Source: an uncultured Flavobacteriales bacterium
Lineage (GTDB): Bacteria > Bacteroidota > Bacteroidia > Palsa-965
Direction of reading: 5' to 3'
Assembly: GCA_937974275.1 (NCBI GenBank)
Contig: CALJIF010000087.1
Span: 1 to 20,660, forward strand
Length of the DNA stretch: 20,660 nucleotides
Part shown: positions 7,900 through 14,827 of the stretch, piece after piece
Layout of the letters: each line of letters opens with the position of its first letter
Numbering within the stretch: the first letter of the stretch is position 1
Position numbers and translations under genes: made by a program
Notes under the pieces: generated by a model
Seen by the model: the letters and a program-made list of their open reading frames with translations, nothing else
Told to the model about the DNA's origin: nothing
Database searches by the model: none

Positions 7900-9021
7900 A
7901 TGCGAGCAAGTGTAGTAGCCTTCTTTGTTTTTACCGGCAGTTGGTTGTTCGCACAGCAACACGACTCGGTTCCCGATTCAACACAGCGTAAAGGTTTTAT
8001 TCATCGCATGTTTTTTGACACCACATCTCATAGTGGTTTGTTTGCGATTCCATTATTGTATTACACTCCGGATACGCGTTGGGCTTATGGCGCAATGGGC
8101 GTTTATTATTTTCATGTAGGCGGCCCGAGTGCGCGTTTATCGTACGCAAAGCTTTTAATTGATTATACACAGAACAAGCAACTCGACGTGTGGTCGTCAT
8201 GGAATATATTTTTAAAGGAAGAGCGATGGTTGATAAAAGGGGAGGCGCGTTATAGAAATTTTCCTGATCGATTTTACGGTATAGGAAATCAAACCACACC
8301 CGAAATGGTAGAGCGATATACGTACGATTTGCTCAGCATGAAAATTCTTGGGTTGAAGCGCATTCGTAAAGGCATGTTTGCCGGCGCCGATTATCAAGTG
8401 TTGTACATGTACAAGATGAAAGTAGCTGAAGGCGGCATTTTGGATACAGCAGGAATTACAGGCGTTGGCGGAGGATTGAATTCCGGTTTCGGATTGGTAT
8501 TTGTTTCTGATCAGCGTGATAACGTGGTGAATGCGCGCACGGGATATTTCTTTGAAGTGTCGTCGTATTATTATCGTCCGGCTTTCGGTAGTGATTTTAA
8601 TTATACGACGTTAAACATGACGTTCAATAAATACATTCCCGTTTATAAAAGTAATGTTGTCGCGTTTAATTCGGTGGTGAATTTAAATTTTGGTAATCCT
8701 ACTTTCATTACCATGTCACAAGCCGGTGGTGATGACATACTTCGTGGTTATGCAAAGAATAGATTTCGTGATCACAACTTTGTGGGCGCGCAAACAGAAT
8801 ATCGATTCAAAATCTGGAAACGTTTTGGAGGAACTGTTTTCGCCGGTGTAGGCGATGTGTTCAGAGATCTGAAGGATGTTTCCTGGAATACCATGAAATA
8901 TTCGTACGGTGCGGGATTGCGGTATATGGTTAATCGTAAGGAACGACTTAACATACGTTTAGATTACGGCATTGGCAGAGGAAACAGCAGTTTTTATATC
9001 ATGATTACTGAAGCATTTTAA
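7900..9021 (+). CDS. BamA/TamA-like outer-membrane beta-barrel without POTRA domains
   Basis: A 373-residue outer-membrane protein of the bacterial surface antigen (D15/Omp85) type. A signal peptide covers residues 1-19 (ending WLFAQ). After a short linker, alternating aromatic and polar strands start near residue 45 and run to the end. The last residues, FYIMITEAF, finish in a terminal Phe, the outer-membrane barrel insertion signal. The gap between signal peptide and barrel is too short for a POTRA domain (about 75 residues each), unlike BamA, TamA or TpsB. It is the fifth gene of the operon, 16 bases after the polyprenyl synthase and 9 bases before the radical SAM gene. It may insert or pass the lipid product at the outer membrane, or simply be a barrel of unknown cargo. 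Confidence 0.82.
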   Translation: MRASVVAFFVFTGSWLFAQQHDSVPDSTQRKGFIHRMFFDTTSHSGLFAIPLLYYTPDTRWAYGAMGVYYFHVGGPSARLSYAKLLIDYTQNKQLDVWSSWNIFLKEERWLIKGEARYRNFPDRFYGIGNQTTPEMVERYTYDLLSMKILGLKRIRKGMFAGADYQVLYMYKMKVAEGGILDTAGITGVGGGLNSGFGLVFVSDQRDNVVNARTGYFFEVSSYYYRPAFGSDFNYTTLNMTFNKYIPVYKSNVVAFNSVVNLNFGNPTFITMSQAGGDDILRGYAKNRFRDHNFVGAQTEYRFKIWKRFGGTVFAGVGDVFRDLKDVSWNTMKYSYGAGLRYMVNRKERLNIRLDYGIGRGNSSFYIMITEAF

Positions 9022-9030
9022 ACAAGTAAC

Positions 9031-10443
9031 ATGAAGCCGACCGTTATATTGTACAATCCTAAGGCGGTGTTCTATACGATGCCATTGGCTTTGTTGGCTA
9101 TCGGTTCCTATCTCGATCGTGATAAGTATAATGTGGTAATTGTTGATGGTCGCTTTCAGGATGATTCATGGCCATTACTGAAACAACACTTGGAAAATAA
9201 TCCGGTGTGTTTTGCTACAACAGTTTTAACCGGCAACCCGATTAAAGACGCGTTAAAATATTCTCGCCAGGTAAAACAAAATTATCCCCATGTTAAAGTA
9301 GTTTGGGGCGGCTGGCATCCTTCGCTGTTTCCTGAGCAAACTTTAGCAGATCCGGCAATTGACGTAGTAGTGAATGGTCAAGGAGAAATTCCGTTTGCAA
9401 CATTATTGGAACGATTACTTGAAAACAAAAGTTTGCATGGCGTAAACGGACTGCACTTTAAAGATGAAACGGGCAGCGTAATTAATAATGCTCCTCAGGT
9501 GATGCAGGACATCAATGCATTTCCCGCTTTTAACTACGAATTGATTGACATACCGGCATACATGAAGTTGAGCGGAAGAAAGCAACTTGATTATATTTCT
9601 TCGCAAGGCTGTAGATTCCGCTGTACTTTTTGTGCCGATCCTTTTATGTATAAACGTGGCTGGTTTGGATTGGATCCTGTTCGTATTGTGGACGAAATAG
9701 AACAGTTGTGGAAGAAGTATCAATTCGAACATGTGCATTTTCAGGATGAAACATTTTTTACCAGTTCCAAACGTGTTAAAGCATTTGCGGAAGAATTGAT
9801 CCAACGAAAACTTCCTATTACCTGGTTCGGTACGATGCGTGCTGATCAAGGTGTGCGTTTGGACGATGAGGTATGGAAGTTATGCAAACAAGCCGGCCTG
9901 GAGAAAGTAATGATTGGCATGGAAGCAGGAACACAAGAGATGCTGAACTGGATGAAGAAGGATATCAAAGTCAATCACATCTTGGACGCAGCAACAAAAT
10001 GTGTGAAGTATGACATTGCCATTAACTTTAGCGTGATAGTTGGTTTTCCCGGAGAGACCGAAGCAAGTATCGATGCTACTTTGAATATGATTACCCGTTT
10101 GAAAAAGATGAGTCCGAAATTTCATTTTGGAATATTTTATTTCAAACCTTATCCGGGAAATCCGATTGCTGATCAGCTATTGAAAGAGGGTTATCAGTTT
10201 CGTAAGACGTTGGAAGAGTGGAGCGATTTTGATTATGTAGATTCCGGGAAGAGTGAATGGATCAGCGAAGAAAAAATCCGCTTCATCGAGAATTATAAGT
10301 TTTATCAGCACATAGGCTGGCACCGTAAAGTGCCGTGGATATTGCGTAAAGTGGCACAATGGAGAATTGAAAAAGGCAACTACAGTTTTCCTGTTGAACG
10401 GGAATTGCGAAAGTTAATTAAACCTACTCCGCAACTTTCGTAA
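9031..10443 (+). CDS. B12-binding-domain radical SAM protein
   Basis: A 470-residue protein with an N-terminal Rossmann-like cobalamin-binding-type domain (about 1-150, with GGWHPSLFPEQT at 93-104 and VNGQGE at 114-119). The radical SAM core follows, with the cluster motif at C194, C198 and C201 (GCRFRCTFC). The classical DxHxxG cobalamin-ligand motif is absent; the corresponding strand reads VIVDGRF. Relatives methylate unactivated carbons or remodel rings in natural products, bacteriochlorophyll and hopanoids. Last in the six-gene run, 9 bases after the outer-membrane barrel, it is a good candidate for modifying the lipid or isoprenoid made by the upstream enzymes, though no substrate can be read from the sequence. 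Its stop lies only 3 bases from the stop of the converging helicase gene. Confidence 0.88.
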   Translation: MKPTVILYNPKAVFYTMPLALLAIGSYLDRDKYNVVIVDGRFQDDSWPLLKQHLENNPVCFATTVLTGNPIKDALKYSRQVKQNYPHVKVVWGGWHPSLFPEQTLADPAIDVVVNGQGEIPFATLLERLLENKSLHGVNGLHFKDETGSVINNAPQVMQDINAFPAFNYELIDIPAYMKLSGRKQLDYISSQGCRFRCTFCADPFMYKRGWFGLDPVRIVDEIEQLWKKYQFEHVHFQDETFFTSSKRVKAFAEELIQRKLPITWFGTMRADQGVRLDDEVWKLCKQAGLEKVMIGMEAGTQEMLNWMKKDIKVNHILDAATKCVKYDIAINFSVIVGFPGETEASIDATLNMITRLKKMSPKFHFGIFYFKPYPGNPIADQLLKEGYQFRKTLEEWSDFDYVDSGKSEWISEEKIRFIENYKFYQHIGWHRKVPWILRKVAQWRIEKGNYSFPVERELRKLIKPTPQLS

Positions 10444-10446
10444 GTA

Positions 10447-12384
10447 TCACACTTCCATGAATTCCCATGCGCTTCGATAGCCTTGTATTTCATCGGCGTA
10501 ATCCAGAAACGACTTATAGAAGGAATGCGCTCCGAGTGTTGCACTGTCTCCGATTACAATAAGTTTTCGTTTCGCGCGGGTTAATGCCACATTCATACGT
10601 CGTGTGTCCGACAAAAATCCGATTTCATTCCTGTCGTTACTTCGCGTCATCGAAATGCACATGATATCGCGCTCTTGTCCCTGGAATCCGTCCACCGTTC
10701 GAATGCTGAAGTGATGTCGTGATCCTGCGAACCAACTTTGCTCATGAAGCAATGCTTGTAATTTTTCCGTTTGTTGTTTGTATGGCGCGATAATGCCGAT
10801 ACGCAAAGGTTCATCAGGTCGTTGATCGTATTGTTGAAGCACATTACCTAAATGCCGAATCAGTAATCGCGCCTCTTCTTCGTTTTCGTAACTCAGTGTT
10901 TCGGGATGCTGCTGTTCTTCATATCCGGTTCCTGCAGTGTCAATAAATTCCAGCGGACGATTCAATAAATCATCGGCTTCATCAAAGCTCAACAGATTAT
11001 CTTTTACATCAACATAAGCAGATAGCTCGTTGTTGTAAAACATCCGGTTGCTGAACTCCATTATCTTTTCATGCATACGATATTGCACATTCAGCATTAC
11101 CGCAACATTCGGATGAGAGCGGACAACTCGTTCAAACAAGGTGTATTTCAATCCTCCGTCTTCTGCACGTTTCGACTTCACTGTTGGGGGAAGTTGCAAA
11201 TGATCACCGGCAAACACCACACGCTCACTTCTGATGATCGGAATCCAGGTCATGGGTTCCAATGCCTGCGCAGCCTCATCAATGAAACACGTTTTAAATC
11301 GTAAGTCGCGCATGAGTTTGCCTGCTGCAACAACGGGAGTACACGCAATAACTTGAGCTTTTTCGAAACTATCCCATAAGATGTAGTCTTCGAGTGCGGA
11401 CGCATCCTTCTGTAATTGCCGTGCTTCCTGATACAACAAGTGCCGTTGTTCGCGTTCGGCATGACCAAAGTTGCGTTTGTATTTTTTGGCCATACTGAAG
11501 AACTCTTCGGCACGTTTGCGAAATTGTTTTAATTCTTTAAACGATTCGTGATTGGCCATGCGTGCGTCGAGTGTATTTTGTAACACTTCTTCCGAAACCC
11601 GCGCCGGATTTCCTAAACGCAAAACGTTAATGCCTTGTTGAACGAGTTTTTCAGTAAGCAAGTCAACTGCCACATTGCTCGGGCTGCAAACCAGTACTTG
11701 TTTTTCATGCATGAGTGTATGCATGATGGCACGAATTAATGTTGTGGTTTTTCCTGTTCCAGGAGGACCATGAATAACGGCAACATCTTGAGCAGCGGCA
11801 ATCAGATTCACCGCATTTTGCTGCGAACGATTTAGTCCCGACATACCCGGAACTTCCTCTACAAGATGAAATGAAGGCGTTGTAATGCCGTAGAGCACAT
11901 CACGCAGTTGAGCCAGTCTGCTATTTTCTGCTTCAGCAACTTTACCCAAGGCGAATTTCATTTCACGATATCCGGCTTCGTCAAAAAGTAAATTGATGCC
12001 GATTTTACCGCGTTCAATCCATCCCGGAAGTTCATCGGTATTAAACGCAATGCGCATTTTGTTTCCATGCACATGTTTAATGGTTCCTTGAATTTTCCAA
12101 TGCTCACTGTTATCATCTCCGCTATTGGAAAAAATCTCGATTACTTTACCGTTGGAAAATTGATGCAGTTCATTTTGTCCTTGTGTGCGTTCAAATTCGG
12201 CAGTAACATAATCGCCGACACCAAGTTCTTCAGAAGTTACATGAACCGGATACCAGGTTACGCCATTTTTTCTGCGTGCTGCAATACTGTAGCGTTCGAA
12301 TTGCTCGAGGTATTGTCGTAAATCTTCTTCCCGTTCAATCTCCAATAATGACTGCAACTGCAGCAGTTGATCTTTTACCTTCAT
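10447..12384 (-). CDS. superfamily 1 helicase, UPF1/IGHMBP2-like
   Basis: A 645-residue cytosolic SF1B helicase. In order it shows an N-terminal beta-rich accessory region (about 40-135), a Q motif LNRSQQNAV (184-192), Walker A GPPGTGKT (206-213), motif Ia around CSPSNVAVD (233-241), Walker B DEAAQA (369-374) and motif III GDHLQLPPT (393-401). QYRMHE and the C-terminal motifs VDGFQGQERD and RRMNVALTRAKRKL follow. All hydrolysis and translocation motifs are present, so it should be active on RNA or DNA. The start codon overlaps the stop of the upstream nuclease gene (ATGA, 12384-12381), implying translational coupling. The stop converges on the radical SAM gene with a 3-base gap. The family assignment is firm; the cellular role of the bacterial members is poorly defined. 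Confidence 0.93.
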   Translation of the reverse strand: MKVKDQLLQLQSLLEIEREEDLRQYLEQFERYSIAARRKNGVTWYPVHVTSEELGVGDYVTAEFERTQGQNELHQFSNGKVIEIFSNSGDDNSEHWKIQGTIKHVHGNKMRIAFNTDELPGWIERGKIGINLLFDEAGYREMKFALGKVAEAENSRLAQLRDVLYGITTPSFHLVEEVPGMSGLNRSQQNAVNLIAAAQDVAVIHGPPGTGKTTTLIRAIMHTLMHEKQVLVCSPSNVAVDLLTEKLVQQGINVLRLGNPARVSEEVLQNTLDARMANHESFKELKQFRKRAEEFFSMAKKYKRNFGHAEREQRHLLYQEARQLQKDASALEDYILWDSFEKAQVIACTPVVAAGKLMRDLRFKTCFIDEAAQALEPMTWIPIIRSERVVFAGDHLQLPPTVKSKRAEDGGLKYTLFERVVRSHPNVAVMLNVQYRMHEKIMEFSNRMFYNNELSAYVDVKDNLLSFDEADDLLNRPLEFIDTAGTGYEEQQHPETLSYENEEEARLLIRHLGNVLQQYDQRPDEPLRIGIIAPYKQQTEKLQALLHEQSWFAGSRHHFSIRTVDGFQGQERDIMCISMTRSNDRNEIGFLSDTRRMNVALTRAKRKLIVIGDSATLGAHSFYKSFLDYADEIQGYRSAWEFMEV

Positions 12385-13370
12385 TTTTTGCCTTTAACTG
12401 CAATACGGTAAATGTCGATATAAACAGGCAAGTGATCACTGTATCCGCCAATATAACGAGAGCCGGCCCACGTACGTTTCGGTGAAGGTCCGTCACCTTT
12501 GTAAACTTCTGCAAACAAGCGATCCTGCTTGAAAATGTATGCAGTTCCACATTTTAATGTTGTTCCTCCGTTAAGCGTTTGGCTCACCAGAATTTGATCC
12601 AACACCGATTTTTCTTTTTTATAATAATGCGTCCCATCTCCCGATTGTTTGATGGAATCCATCTTATTCTGAAGCGATGCAACAGCTTTTAAGGAAGCAT
12701 CCGTGGGCTCATCATTAAAATCACCCAATGCAATAATTCGTGATCCGGCATTAATGGCTTTGAGGCTATCACAAATACGTTGTAATGTTTGTGCCGCAAG
12801 CAATCTTTTCGGTCCGCTTTCTTGTTCTCCGCCGCGGCGTGAAGGCCAATGATTCACCATTACAAAGAGTGTATCCGTTTTTCCAAGAATACCTTTTACT
12901 AAAAGAATATCGCGAGTCGGATATGCGCTGTCTGCCCATCCGGCAACCGGAACCGTATACGATGTTAATACACGAAAATCTTTTTTCTTATAAATCAGCG
13001 CCACATCAATGCCTCGTTTATCACGCGAATTGTGATGCACGATGCCATACTTCTGCTTTTTCAATTTCGTTTTGGTAGTCAAATCTTCCAACACTTTTCT
13101 ATTTTCAACTTCCGCCATTCCTATAATAGATGGCCCATTGCCTTCATTCATGTCCAGGATAATATCAGAGAGATTATTCAGCTTGGTCATGTAGCGTGCA
13201 GAAGTCCATGCATTTTTCGCACCCGGCAAAAATTCTTCGTCATTCACCGCAGGATCGTTGATGGTGTCGTACAGGTTCTCCACATTCCAAAAAGCAATGC
13301 GGTAATGTTGTGCCTGAAGCGGTGTAAGATGAAGAAGGATAAATGCTAAAAGAAAAACGGGAAGGCGCAT
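12381..13370 (-). CDS. secreted endonuclease/exonuclease/phosphatase-family protein
   Basis: A 329-residue EEP-fold hydrolase with a signal peptide (MRLPVFLLAFILLHLTPLQA, cleavage before Q21), so it acts in the periplasm or outside the cell. Catalytic motifs are N29 (FWNVEN), E87 (GMAEVEN), D122 (GIDVAL), H174 (VNHWPSRRGG), D217 and N219 (GDFND), and D312-H313 (YSDHLP). The complete set implies metal-dependent phosphodiesterase activity. Nucleic acid is the likely substrate, but the fold also includes lipid and inositol phosphatases. It is the first gene of a two-gene unit whose second gene encodes the helicase; the genes overlap by 4 bases. Upstream is a 157-base divergent region containing a 9-bp direct repeat (13385-13414). 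No good promoter for this strand is visible. Confidence 0.9.
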   Translation of the reverse strand: MRLPVFLLAFILLHLTPLQAQHYRIAFWNVENLYDTINDPAVNDEEFLPGAKNAWTSARYMTKLNNLSDIILDMNEGNGPSIIGMAEVENRKVLEDLTTKTKLKKQKYGIVHHNSRDKRGIDVALIYKKKDFRVLTSYTVPVAGWADSAYPTRDILLVKGILGKTDTLFVMVNHWPSRRGGEQESGPKRLLAAQTLQRICDSLKAINAGSRIIALGDFNDEPTDASLKAVASLQNKMDSIKQSGDGTHYYKKEKSVLDQILVSQTLNGGTTLKCGTAYIFKQDRLFAEVYKGDGPSPKRTWAGSRYIGGYSDHLPVYIDIYRIAVKGKK

Positions 13371-13384
13371 AATCAGTTATTTGG

Positions 13385-13414
13385 CGACGAATTAATGGTT
13401 ATTATCGACGAATT
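13385..13414. repeat. 9-bp direct repeat CGACGAATT, 21-bp period
   Basis: CGACGAATT occurs at 13385-13393 and again at 13406-13414, separated by 12 bases. Exact 9-bp repeats two helical turns apart are the typical layout of sites for dimeric direct-repeat binders, including LytTR regulators. It lies 15-44 bases upstream of the secreted nuclease start and 65-94 bases upstream of the -33 element of the opposite gene. The regulator is unknown. Confidence 0.45.
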
Positions 13415-13478
13415 TGTATTTGGTTGATTTTCAGCAGAACCGTTGGAAAACCTGTTGACAAGATAACTACGTAATTCC

Positions 13479-13508
13479 TTGGTAATGTGAAGTATAGTAC
13501 TATATTTG
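13479..13508 (+). promoter_or_regulatory. Bacteroidota-type promoter for the secreted protein gene at 13528
   Basis: A TTG (-33 element) at 13479-13481 is followed by exactly 19 bases and then TATATTTG at 13501-13508, a perfect match to the TAnnTTTG -7 consensus of the Bacteroidota primary sigma factor. The expected transcription start is about 13513-13516, leaving a short untranslated leader before the ATG at 13528. This is the clearest promoter in the window. Confidence 0.8.
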
Positions 13509-13527
13509 GTTAATTGAACGTAAAATC

Positions 13528-14118
13528 ATGAAGCAAATATCTGCATTAATTTTAGCGTTTGCCCTGCAAGTTACGGCAAATGCGCAAAGCAACCCCTCCG
13601 ATATTGCAATGACCGGCTTTAATGCTGTTCCTACAAATAATCACGTAGTGGTATCATGGACGCCTGTAATGTCCGGAGTGATTTCTTATGAAGTAGAAAA
13701 GTCCAAGAACGGTTCGGAATACGCTGTTGTAAGTAAAGTGGAGCCGGGAACCGTTGCTGCAGATTTTGTGGAAACTGATTTTCAGCCGTATGAAGGCATG
13801 TCTTTTTATCGTTTGAAGTTTACAACCGAAGAGGGATTTACGTATTATTCGAATACTGTTCCGGTTAAATACACGAATGGTGTAGCGGTTAGTCCGGTGA
13901 CACAACCGGCTATAAAGGCAGATCAGAATCCTGACAAGACTGCTATTGTAGTTGTACGTAATGCGGCCGGTGAAGAATATTATTCTAAAGTTGAAGTCCA
14001 AAATTCCGGCGATCCTTTGGAAGTAAAAGATTTGGAACAACGCTTGAGTTCGGGGACCTATACCATTGTAAGTTGTTCGGAACAGAGTTATTTCTGCAAA
14101 CAAATGCTGGTAAAATAA
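13528..14118 (+). CDS. small secreted protein with fibronectin-III-like and sorting-domain-like parts
   Basis: A 196-residue exported protein. Residues 1-20 form a signal peptide ending ANAQ. Residues of about 28-115 follow a fibronectin type III pattern (VVVSWTPV, YEVEKSKNGSEY, FYRLKFTTEEG, YYSNTVPV), a module common in secreted Bacteroidota proteins. The C-terminal 60 residues resemble the last strands of a type IX secretion sorting domain: LSSGTYTIVSC, then K at 191 and QMLVK at the end. The usual proline-asparagine entry motif is absent, and two cysteines (C183, C190) are unusual for such tails. It has its own strong promoter and a strong terminator, so it is a single-gene unit. No enzyme motif is visible; an adhesive or structural role is a guess. 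Confidence 0.85.
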   Translation: MKQISALILAFALQVTANAQSNPSDIAMTGFNAVPTNNHVVVSWTPVMSGVISYEVEKSKNGSEYAVVSKVEPGTVAADFVETDFQPYEGMSFYRLKFTTEEGFTYYSNTVPVKYTNGVAVSPVTQPAIKADQNPDKTAIVVVRNAAGEEYYSKVEVQNSGDPLEVKDLEQRLSSGTYTIVSCSEQSYFCKQMLVK

Positions 14119-14139
14119 ATAACCGCGATTAAGATGTTG

Positions 14140-14167
14140 AGGCTCGTAGTTCTACGAGCCTTTTTTT
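14140..14167 (+). terminator. intrinsic terminator after the FN3-like secreted protein gene
   Basis: AGGCTCGTA (14140-14148) pairs perfectly with TACGAGCCT (14153-14161) across a 4-base loop. It is followed by an uninterrupted run of T (14161-14167). The hairpin begins 21 bases after the stop codon of the 196-residue secreted protein gene. Confidence 0.92.
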
Positions 14168-14200
14168 ATTTTCGAAATGTGAATTAAAATTAGTTGTGTT

Positions 14201-14713
14201 ATGCGATACTTGCTTGCTTCGGCACTTTTATTTCTACTAGTCATTAATCTGCAAGCTCAACATCCCCGAAATTTTTCGGGCAAGTGGTCGGGACAATTAA
14301 CTATTTATGGCGCGATGGGTAAGTCGACAACAGTGCCCATGCAATTAAACGTGAGTAGTAAAGACAGTGCGGGTGTTTATTCCTGGCAATTAATTTATGG
14401 TGATAGCGGGAAAGATATCCGCGCTTATGAATTAGTTCCGGTGGATACGTTAGTTGGAAAATGGAATGTAGATGAAAAGAATGGAATCGTTATTTCCGGC
14501 ATTTTTAGAGGAAATAATTTTATTACTTCATTTGAAGTTCAGGGTACACGAATTACAATGATTTACTCTTTGCAGGGAGATACGATGGTGGTAGAAGTAA
14601 TCGCAGGAACAGATTCCGGAATATTAACCAGCGGAAAAGGAACGGAAGATGTGCCTACTGTAATTAGTTATGGAGTCAATAGTTATCAGAGGGCGACTTT
14701 GAAAAGACTTTAA
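14201..14713 (+). CDS. small secreted beta-rich protein, function unknown
   Basis: A 170-residue exported protein with a 20-residue signal peptide ending in LQAQ. The mature part starts with NFSGKWSGQL and continues as alternating strands and turns (MQLNVSSKDSAG, YSWQLIYGDS, GIVISGIFRGNNF, TMIYSLQGDTMVV). The pattern suggests a small single-domain beta-barrel or lipocalin-like fold, and no catalytic motif or lipobox is visible. The ATG at 14201 is only 33 bases after the T run of the preceding terminator, leaving little room for a separate promoter. Expression may depend on partial read-through or on a weak, unrecognised promoter. I do not recognise a named family. Confidence 0.8.
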   Translation: MRYLLASALLFLLVINLQAQHPRNFSGKWSGQLTIYGAMGKSTTVPMQLNVSSKDSAGVYSWQLIYGDSGKDIRAYELVPVDTLVGKWNVDEKNGIVISGIFRGNNFITSFEVQGTRITMIYSLQGDTMVVEVIAGTDSGILTSGKGTEDVPTVISYGVNSYQRATLKRL

Positions 14714-14740
14714 ATGATATGTCAATAATTTTTCATTGGT

Positions 14741-14806
14741 GGGCTATGCGCAATATTCTGGAATGTTGCCGTTGGGCTAATAGCCCTACCGCCGGATCTC
14801 CCGGCA
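14741..14806. repeat. cluster of inverted and direct repeats upstream of the sensor kinase
   Basis: The hexamer GGGCTA occurs at 14741-14746 and 14774-14779. The second copy forms a perfect inverted repeat with TAGCCC at 14781-14786 around a single A. GCCGG (14791-14795) then pairs with CCGGC (14801-14805) over 5 bases. An outer pairing TGCCG (14767-14771) with CGGCA (14802-14806) is an alternative to that second hairpin. The cluster could be regulator sites, or a weak transcription end for the preceding gene. Confidence 0.5.
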
Positions 14807-14811
14807 TTTAT

Positions 14812-14819
14812 TAGTTTTG
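14812..14819 (+). promoter_or_regulatory. candidate -7 element for the sensor kinase gene
   Basis: TAGTTTTG fits the TAnnTTTG -7 consensus perfectly, but no TTG -33 element lies at the usual 17-23 base distance upstream. The palindromic cluster occupies that position instead. Transcription would start close to 14825, almost at the TTG start codon (14828), giving an essentially leaderless message. Confidence 0.4.
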
Positions 14820-14827
14820 CGCTTAAC

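Noticed and set aside
9415..9849. A 144-codon antisense frame within the B12 radical SAM gene
   Set aside because: It overlaps the essential cluster motif of the real gene and has no recognisable features.
13654..14103. A 149-codon open frame antisense to the FN3-like secreted protein gene
   Set aside because: The plus strand has a signal peptide, a consensus promoter and a terminator; the antisense product is low-complexity and domain-free.
14719..14814. A 31-codon open frame starting 5 bases after the preceding gene and ending in the kinase -7 element
   Set aside because: It has no signal peptide, no conserved-looking motif and no initiation signal. The repeats inside it explain the base pattern better than coding does, although a leader-peptide role cannot be fully excluded.
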